A stretch of DNA of 64,000 nt from RUG14300 sp964561145. Its GTDB lineage: Bacteria > Bacillota > Clostridia > Christensenellales > CAG-1252. The stretch covers positions 1-64,000 of the forward strand of contig CAZLNZ010000013.1 of NCBI GenBank assembly GCA_964561145.1, in the 5' to 3' direction. The position numbers and the translations under genes were made by a program. Below the pieces are notes generated by a model. It was not told where the DNA came from. It saw only the letters and a list, made by a program, of their open reading frames with translations, and made no database searches. Every line of letters begins with the position of its first letter. Within the stretch, counting starts at the first letter, position 1. Positions 58,099 to 64,000 of the stretch are shown piece after piece.

Positions 58099-59033
58099 TT
58101 TTGTTTTCTCCGTATTAATAATAGTATCGCAAAGAGAAGCAATGCAACAAATGCAACCGAACTAACAATAATCGGTGCAATTACCGACGGCTTCTCCGTA
58201 ACATTAATAACATCTCCTTTTGTATCAAGAGTGGAAAAATCCAGATAGAAATCCTCCGGGACTAATATTATCTCCTCCACTACATCCTCAAGGACGGTAG
58301 TTTCTTCAATGGTTTCATAGTTATCGGCTTTTTTACCCGAATAATTCAAATATACATCGGTATGATTGTTTATCAACGTATCTGTACTTTGATTTCCTGC
58401 ACCGCTACTCTTGTTGTTGAATATCAGCAAGAAGTTCACCTCTGAAGCATCTTGATTGATTTCTATATAATACCAGTTTTCCCTTTCCTCGTCCTTCGTT
58501 GCGAGGTTGCCGGGCCATTTTTTTGTATACTCTGTAGTTTCATCAACCCCATATGCATAAGCATAAACGGTTTTCCAACGCTTAGAGTTATAAAAATATA
58601 TGCGAGTATTTCCTGTTGAATCGATTATTTGCTCCGAATTGTTATCCAATGCATCCTGCTTTGTCGGGAACCCCGTACGCCTATAAGCATTAAAATAAAC
58701 ATTGATAGAATCTGCGATATTTACATCGATAGAATTATCCTCGGTTCCGTCATTAAACTGCACTCTCAATGCAGCCTCTTGGTTACCGCTTGGCAAAGTA
58801 CACTTAAACCACCCGTTTCCCAATTCAACAGCTTCCTCCAGTTTATTGCCGGGCCATGCGTCATAGGAGGGTCCGTTTAAGACATAACAATGAGCATACA
58901 CATAATCCCAACCTTTGCTATTAAAAAAGTATATCTCGATTTGAGTCTGCTCTGCATTGCTCTGAGTGTTCGGTACTAAAAATATGATACTAAAAGATAA
59001 GACAATTAGCAAGCCTACAACCAATTTTTTCAT
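58092..59033 (-). CDS. Membrane-anchored protein with two starch-binding (CBM26-like) modules
   Basis: A 313-residue surface protein. Signal peptide about 1-27 ('VVGLLIVLSFSIIFLVPNTQ'), then two similar modules, each starting with 'IEIYFFNSKGWDYVYAH' or 'TRIYFYNSKRWKTVYAYAY' and containing a WPG turn ('DAWPGNKLEE', 'KKWPGNLATK'); this is the CBM25/26 starch-binding pattern. An acidic linker leads to one C-terminal helix (about 275-305) and 'LIRRKQKC'. No catalytic domain. It probably tethers alpha-glucan to the cell for the partner GH87 enzyme. The start overlaps the GH87 stop by four bases, with GGAGG upstream. Confidence 0.83.
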   Translation of the reverse strand: MKKLVVGLLIVLSFSIIFLVPNTQSNAEQTQIEIYFFNSKGWDYVYAHCYVLNGPSYDAWPGNKLEEAVELGNGWFKCTLPSGNQEAALRVQFNDGTEDNSIDVNIADSINVYFNAYRRTGFPTKQDALDNNSEQIIDSTGNTRIYFYNSKRWKTVYAYAYGVDETTEYTKKWPGNLATKDEERENWYYIEINQDASEVNFLLIFNNKSSGAGNQSTDTLINNHTDVYLNYSGKKADNYETIEETTVLEDVVEEIILVPEDFYLDFSTLDTKGDVINVTEKPSVIAPIIVSSVAFVALLLFAILLLIRRKQKC

Positions 59034-62000
59034 AGCTCCGTCCTCCTGTTTTTTATGATAAGAGGCAATGCGAATAAAACCGCACAAACAATTGCTCCTA
59101 CAAGTAAGATGCTCGCCACAACCCACAAGACGATATACTCGGTATTGTTTGTTTGAATAACGATTTCATCATCCGCAATGACTATCTCCGCATTGCGTTC
59201 ACTGCTTCCGTCAAGAATATCCTCTAAGGCAGAACCGCTTATTGCATTATTTTTTATAAGCATTTTCCCTGTAAACTCCGAAGAAATATCTATTCCGTAG
59301 GAGCCGCTGTTAGAAATAACGTTGTTCTCTAAAATCAATGAACATATCGTGGAACTTCCGTTAAAGGATATGCCCTGGTGTGTGCTATCCAATATAACAT
59401 TATTACATACACTCATTTGAGCAAATGCATCGTATCCGACGACCATATTAAACCATATACCGCCAACATCTCGGTTACTTGAGTCATTATCGCTACCGCA
59501 ACGAATTATTATATTATTCACAACATTCAATTCACCCTTAAAATTGGTTGGTAAAAAGTTGGTCGAAATATTCACTCCCGCTCCTACATAGGCGGTATCT
59601 TTACAAATGTTATTATAAACATTTAGATTTGTTCCGCCGTATAGGGCAATACAATTGGCAAGCCAAGGATTTTCGATAGTATTATGTCTAAAGGTAAGAT
59701 TGACGTTTTCTTCTCCGTCACTCCATTCGGCTAACCCGTCATCTCCCGTCGAACGTATCGAGTTATTCTCTACGACAGCATTATTAACTCCTGCATGCAG
59801 ATTTATTCCGTCAGCATAGGTATACCGTATCCTGTTGCCGCTTATAAACACCTCATCGATTCCGTCAAGCCAAGCACCGACCTTATAGTAATTCATCCAA
59901 AGATTGGCTATTATAAGGTTTGTCGGTGTGGTCGAATTCATAACCTCGATACACGCACGATCCAAAGTATCCCTTCTTGTGTTATGATCGCCAATAAGCT
60001 TCATAGAATATAATCCAATGTTGTTTGCGCCTATCGAGAATTGTATTCCGTTAATTGTCGTATACCAATATCCGGCACCGCATATTACAATATTATTGCT
60101 CGTAAGTGGTATTATCTCGTGAATTTCATACTCACCCTCGGGGAAATAAACCTCTTTTCTTTGAGATACGGCATCCTTTAAGCAATTTTTAAAGGCTTCC
60201 GTGTCATCTTTACCATCGTTCGGTATTGCACCATAATCGGTAACCGATAACGAATTGGAGGGCTTCTCCACTTTATTTGCAACGATTTCCGTTTCGAGTA
60301 AATCCAAAGCATAATACTCAGCCTCGTCATCAAAATCACGTCTAAACCTTATTACGGTTCCTGCGGTAAGAATCTCGTCGAATTTATAAGTTACTTCGTC
60401 AAAGTAAACGTGATGATATCCATCATCGGGATTATTTGTATAATCCCAATCCTTGTACAAGTGTGCTTTTTTGCTCGATAGGACAAGATTCGTTCTTTCT
60501 TTGCCGTTTATATACATCGATAGAGTATACTCGTCACCCTCACCGTTTTTCGTATCGGGTACCGAATACCTCAAAGTCAGTGCATTCATATCTTCAAGCA
60601 AGGTTATTTCGACATAATCCGTTATATTTTCAAGTTTTACAAAGCTTCTGCCCGTTGCTTCGCTTTCCATAGAATAACGTTCTCTGTTATCAACTAAGAC
60701 ATTGGAATTTGTAACTCCGTTTTCAAGTTCATACGCTGTAATTCCCTGCGTTGCCCCATAATAACCATTTGAGATAATATCCTTTATAATGATACTGTCA
60801 ACGGCATCGTTTCTTGTTACCTTAATTACATTATTTCCTCTGTTAAGCCTTAGTTTTACTTCATCTGTCTCGCCGGTACGGAAGGTCTGTTGAGAAATAC
60901 CGTCAACCAAAATCGTAGTACTGATTCCGGTTTGAAGTGTATTGATTTTTACAATATACTCTCCCGATTGCTGAGCATAAACAGAGATTATGGACTGCTT
61001 ACCCACAGTAAAACCGTCCGCCAATGCAAAAGCACGATCACAGCCCGACTGCTTTAATACGGCACTATAAGAATCACGATGAATCTGTAAATCATCTCCC
61101 AAGGTTGTATAATTAAAACAAAGAGAGGTATCGTAATCATTCGTGAATTTTTTCCAAGAAGTTTTTCCTTTCTTGTTCACAAACAAATACTTTTTCCCGT
61201 CGGTCACCCTTACAAAACTTGCATAATGTTCAACCTTTACACTCTTTCCGTCAAACCGATATTCACCAAATTCTACGAAAGTCGGCAGTTGAGTGTTATT
61301 AATCACTATTTCGTTGGCATTAATCTCTTCGGGTGCTTCCTCTAAAAACCATCTTGTTTCCTTAATGTCAACGGAAACGAGAGATAAGTGAATTAGCTGA
61401 TCACGCTCCTTTATATTAATATAACTTGCCTGATAGTCCTTTGCGTTTTTCTCATATATCAATAAAGACGAATCATCTGTATATATGCTTATTCCGAAGC
61501 GTGTCGCCTCTTCTTTGTACTCGGTTTTAGATAAATAACCGTTACCAAGAGAACTTAGGTACATACCGTAGCTTCTATTGTATAGCAAATACGAATCCCC
61601 GTCTTGGAGAAATTTCCAATGGCTTCTAGAATCATTTTCCGAAACTGTACCATATGCATATCCTCCGTTAGTTTGGTAAAAATAAAGGTTATCGGAATAA
61701 CGGCTTTTAATTCTAAACCATTTGTCCGTTTCTACAGATGTTGATTCGGTTGTAGCACTAGCACCCTCGACATACTGCTTAGGTTCCCAGTGCGGAGAAC
61801 CCCAGGTGGACTGAACAGAAGAGGAGCATTCCAGTCTTCCGTTTGTATTTTCCATATGAAGCCATACTTTACTATTAGAGGCATCTTGGAAACGCACGGC
61901 ATTAGGATATAGGTCATTAGAATTGCGAAGCAACTTCCAATAATAGATGATATCCTTAGAAAACGCCAGTTGACCGTCAGACAGATAAAGGTATTCATTT

Positions 62001-63088
62001 CTTCCCACATTCATAAGTGCCGTATTGCCTGTACCTTCGTCATAAAGGGTTTTCCACTGAATTTGTGTATTTTTCGGGCTACTATTTCCATAGGTCGGAA
62101 CAGAGCCGTCATCAAGCATATACATATTGAACCAAGAGTTTGAAAAGGTATAAATACCCTCCAGTTTCAAATCGCCCAAAACGGTTCCGACGGCTGATGC
62201 AAGCACTAACTCAAAGCTAGCAGCGTTTCCTTTATTAACTATTTTCAGCTCGTTCGATTTTGAAGCCAAACAGCCGATGTCGGAAGTGATTGTTGCAGAT
62301 TTACTGGCAAACAACGTAAATACGGTTGCACTGCTTTCATCCGATAGCGTAACCTCTCCATCAACAACGCTCAAATATTTCTTTTGTCCCAAGTTATATA
62401 CTTTCTTCCCGTTGTCGGATATAATAAAATTCCAAATATAATTATCCGAAGGTCCCGAGGGCTTATCGAAGGTCAAGGAACTCTCGGTTGCATTAAGATA
62501 AGTACCTGTTCCGAACCCTATACAGAAGCCGTCACGAATCACGCCTTCGAAGTTAATCTCGCTTTCATCGAACAAGCCCCATTTAGCCTCACCGTAGGAG
62601 AGCATGGAACCGATTTCTTCGCTGGAAACATATCCGTCCGTTACCTCGATAATGTGTAAAGCAATACCCTTAAACTCGTCACTTGCCGATACGATATTTT
62701 GAAACTCGTCACTTAAAAGGGTTATATCCAACTTCCATAAGTCGTTGGTCTTAACGTCATCAACGGTACGCAATGCGGTTCTCGTTCCAATTCCGCCACG
62801 CAAGGTTAAAGTATGTCCGGTTGCAACATTCTTTATTTCATAGTTGCCATCGTGTTCGATAAATTCCCATTGGTACTCTTTTTCCGCAGCAGAAACGGGA
62901 ATACCGTACCTTAAATAACCGTTTTCCTCAAATAGATATGCACCAGTAGTATATGAGTTTTTAATATACTTCACAACAGACTGTTGAAAATTGATATCCG
63001 TCTCTTCATTACTTGCAAATGCAACGGCACCCATCATACTTGATAGAACTATCGTAAATATAAAAATTATAGTGATTATTTTCTTCAT
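59030..63088 (-). CDS. Membrane-anchored GH87-type alpha-1,3-glucanase (mycodextranase-like)
   Basis: A 1,352-residue surface enzyme. Signal peptide about 1-25; residues about 30-620 hold beta-trefoil-like, RICIN/CBM13-type repeats such as 'WEFIEHDGNYEIKNVATGH' and 'WKFLQDGDSYLLYN'; about 800-935 looks like a CBM35-type module. From about 946 a right-handed beta-helix opens 'SVTDYGAIPNDGKDDTEAF'. Within it are 'KVGAWLDG', 'RIRYTYADGINLHAG' and 'IRSTGDDGLAEWSD', which are GH87 signatures; candidate catalytic acids are Asp1093, Asp1116 and Asp1117. A C-terminal helix (about 1318-1342) and 'KNRRTEL' anchor it. GH87 enzymes cleave alpha-1,3-glucan in fungal walls or mutan. Confidence 0.82.
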   Translation of the reverse strand: MKKIITIIFIFTIVLSSMMGAVAFASNEETDINFQQSVVKYIKNSYTTGAYLFEENGYLRYGIPVSAAEKEYQWEFIEHDGNYEIKNVATGHTLTLRGGIGTRTALRTVDDVKTNDLWKLDITLLSDEFQNIVSASDEFKGIALHIIEVTDGYVSSEEIGSMLSYGEAKWGLFDESEINFEGVIRDGFCIGFGTGTYLNATESSLTFDKPSGPSDNYIWNFIISDNGKKVYNLGQKKYLSVVDGEVTLSDESSATVFTLFASKSATITSDIGCLASKSNELKIVNKGNAASFELVLASAVGTVLGDLKLEGIYTFSNSWFNMYMLDDGSVPTYGNSSPKNTQIQWKTLYDEGTGNTALMNVGRNEYLYLSDGQLAFSKDIIYYWKLLRNSNDLYPNAVRFQDASNSKVWLHMENTNGRLECSSSVQSTWGSPHWEPKQYVEGASATTESTSVETDKWFRIKSRYSDNLYFYQTNGGYAYGTVSENDSRSHWKFLQDGDSYLLYNRSYGMYLSSLGNGYLSKTEYKEEATRFGISIYTDDSSLLIYEKNAKDYQASYINIKERDQLIHLSLVSVDIKETRWFLEEAPEEINANEIVINNTQLPTFVEFGEYRFDGKSVKVEHYASFVRVTDGKKYLFVNKKGKTSWKKFTNDYDTSLCFNYTTLGDDLQIHRDSYSAVLKQSGCDRAFALADGFTVGKQSIISVYAQQSGEYIVKINTLQTGISTTILVDGISQQTFRTGETDEVKLRLNRGNNVIKVTRNDAVDSIIIKDIISNGYYGATQGITAYELENGVTNSNVLVDNRERYSMESEATGRSFVKLENITDYVEITLLEDMNALTLRYSVPDTKNGEGDEYTLSMYINGKERTNLVLSSKKAHLYKDWDYTNNPDDGYHHVYFDEVTYKFDEILTAGTVIRFRRDFDDEAEYYALDLLETEIVANKVEKPSNSLSVTDYGAIPNDGKDDTEAFKNCLKDAVSQRKEVYFPEGEYEIHEIIPLTSNNIVICGAGYWYTTINGIQFSIGANNIGLYSMKLIGDHNTRRDTLDRACIEVMNSTTPTNLIIANLWMNYYKVGAWLDGIDEVFISGNRIRYTYADGINLHAGVNNAVVENNSIRSTGDDGLAEWSDGEENVNLTFRHNTIENPWLANCIALYGGTNLNVYNNICKDTAYVGAGVNISTNFLPTNFKGELNVVNNIIIRCGSDNDSSNRDVGGIWFNMVVGYDAFAQMSVCNNVILDSTHQGISFNGSSTICSLILENNVISNSGSYGIDISSEFTGKMLIKNNAISGSALEDILDGSSERNAEIVIADDEIVIQTNNTEYIVLWVVASILLVGAIVCAVLFALPLIIKNRRTEL

Positions 63089-63091
63089 CGT

Positions 63092-64000
63092 TTACCCCTT
63101 TACTGAACCACTCAGTCCCTCAACATAGTACTTATTCAGAGAAATAAATAATATCGAGATCGGTAATGCGACTATAACGGCTCCTGCCGCAAAGCTGGTG
63201 TACCAGCTATTAATATAGTCATTTTTAAGCATCATATACAATCCCAGTGCCACTGTATATGATTCATAGTTATCGCCCATTATTACACTTGCAAAGATAT
63301 AATCACCCCAAGGAGACATAAAGGAGGTCAATATCGTATAAATAATAATCGGCTTACTTAACGGCAATATCATCTTAAAAAATATTTGTAGTTTGCTTGC
63401 ACCGTCTATCATTGCCGCTTCGTCAATATCCTTAGGTATGGTGTCCATAAAGCCCTTTACTACATAGTAACCCATAGCAGAACCACCGGAATAACACAAT
63501 ATCAACGCAAACAGTGACTCACTCAATCCCAAACCTTTTATTATATAATAAATGGCTATCATCGACATGAATCCCGGGAACATTCCCAAGACCAAGATAC
63601 TTGACATCAAGGCTTTCTTCGATTTGAAGTTAAACCTTGACAGTACAAAAGAAATGGTTACTATTATAAAGGTGGATAATACGCAAGTAGATGCTGCAAC
63701 AATTAATGTGTTTAAAAACCATTTTCCGAACATGAATATCGAAGTATCAGTGAACAATCTAACGTAGGGCTCCACCGTCCATTCCTCGGGAAAAAAACTG
63801 TCGGTATAAAAACCACCCGTTCTAAACGAAGTCAACACAATATACAGAAGAGGGAAAATCCAAACAACTGCAAGGACTATCAAAATCATATAGGATACGG
63901 CAAGCTTTCCTCTTCTGAAAAAGCCGACCGCTAAAATAAGAATCGCAAAAAATAACGCATAAAAGGCAAATCCGAGTTGATTAAGCATAAAACCGGAATC
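63092..64000 (-). CDS. Carbohydrate ABC transporter permease, MalG-like (possibly partial at window edge)
   Basis: At least 298 residues of an inner-membrane permease of the MalG/MsmG type. After two N-terminal helices it has 'FPLLYIVLTSFRTGGFYTDS' and the coupling loop 'DIDEAAMIDGASKLQIFFK' near residue 192, then the C-terminal 'LNKYYVEGLSGSVKG'. The first ATG in the frame is at 63988, but the frame stays open to the window edge and there is no ribosome site before that ATG, so the true start may lie outside. The GH87 gene follows by three bases. Partner MalF-type permease and sugar-binding protein are expected just to the right. Confidence 0.9.
   Translation of the reverse strand, partial: DSGFMLNQLGFAFYALFFAILILAVGFFRRGKLAVSYMILIVLAVVWIFPLLYIVLTSFRTGGFYTDSFFPEEWTVEPYVRLFTDTSIFMFGKWFLNTLIVAASTCVLSTFIIVTISFVLSRFNFKSKKALMSSILVLGMFPGFMSMIAIYYIIKGLGLSESLFALILCYSGGSAMGYYVVKGFMDTIPKDIDEAAMIDGASKLQIFFKMILPLSKPIIIYTILTSFMSPWGDYIFASVIMGDNYESYTVALGLYMMLKNDYINSWYTSFAAGAVIVALPISILFISLNKYYVEGLSGSVKG

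Noticed and set aside
59030..63088. Pectate lyase assignment of the beta-helix protein
   Set aside because: The opening 'TDYGA...DGKDDT' is common to many beta-helix proteins, but KVGAWLDG, YADGIN and TGDDGLA point to GH87.
1..64000. CRISPR arrays, tRNA or rRNA genes, integrases, insertion sequences, toxin-antitoxin or phage genes
   Set aside because: Looked for in all intergenic stretches and among the proteins; none seen.

Overview
The window looks like part of a chromosome from a low-GC, Gram-positive-type anaerobe of the Clostridia, probably a gut or other polysaccharide-rich habitat. The reasons are: lipobox-carrying lipoproteins with MORN, GLUG and InlB-type repeats, a VanW protein, a class I two-subunit fumarase, malic enzyme and formate-tetrahydrofolate ligase together, PyrR-type attenuation of a uracil permease operon, strong AGGAGG-type ribosome sites, and many sigma-A-like promoters. 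Placement below the class (for example an uncultured Christensenellales-like lineage) is only an impression. No rRNA, tRNA, CRISPR array, integrase or insertion sequence was found.

Layout. 1-2.8 kb (minus): VanW-domain protein and fumarase subunits. 2.8-12.4 kb (plus): a phosphoribosyltransferase, then an apparent operon for a 1,616-residue surface lipoprotein, a second lipoprotein, a kinase-fold protein lacking its catalytic loop, an alpha/beta-hydrolase-like protein lacking its nucleophile elbow, and signal peptidase I. 12.4-16.4 kb: MATE exporter, TetR regulator, a stranded leucine-rich-repeat remnant, an orphan gene, and a gene-poor stretch with two copies of a 140-base dispersed repeat. 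16.4-19.4 kb: two-component system with two membrane proteins. 19.5-21.7 kb (minus): pyrR and a uracil permease behind a readable PyrR attenuator. 21.8-30 kb (plus): cysS, a membrane protein, malic enzyme, fhs and a deoC-deoD-deoB nucleoside catabolism cluster. 30-33.4 kb: dapB, and a DUF1538 membrane protein followed by two PII-type proteins.

33.5-64 kb (all minus) is a carbohydrate region. It holds (i) a GH32 beta-fructosidase with a DUF4886 lipoprotein; (ii) a paralogous group of MORN-repeat lipoproteins and SGNH esterases with an ArsR-type regulator carrying a large C-terminal sensor-like domain; (iii) a fructokinase; (iv) an Opp-type ABC importer followed in one operon by a GH2 enzyme and a GH51 arabinofuranosidase; (v) an Mrp Fe-S ATPase; and (vi) an alpha-glucan operon running in from the right edge: MalG-type permease, a membrane-anchored GH87-type alpha-1,3-glucanase, a membrane-anchored double starch-binding protein, an intracellular GH13 enzyme, an MsmX/UgpC-type ATPase and a small unknown protein.

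The carbohydrate genes appear linked by regulation: the same inverted repeat (TCGGTAG, 15 bases, CTACCGA) sits immediately upstream of the -35 box of both the Opp-type operon and the fructokinase gene, while the GH32 and large MORN genes each have their own palindrome in the promoter. The best candidates for undescribed biology are the pseudoenzyme-bearing surface operon (3.6-12.3 kb), the DUF1538-PII-PII trio, the GH87 alpha-glucan locus, and the MORN/SGNH paralogue cluster with a 528-base tract repeated exactly.
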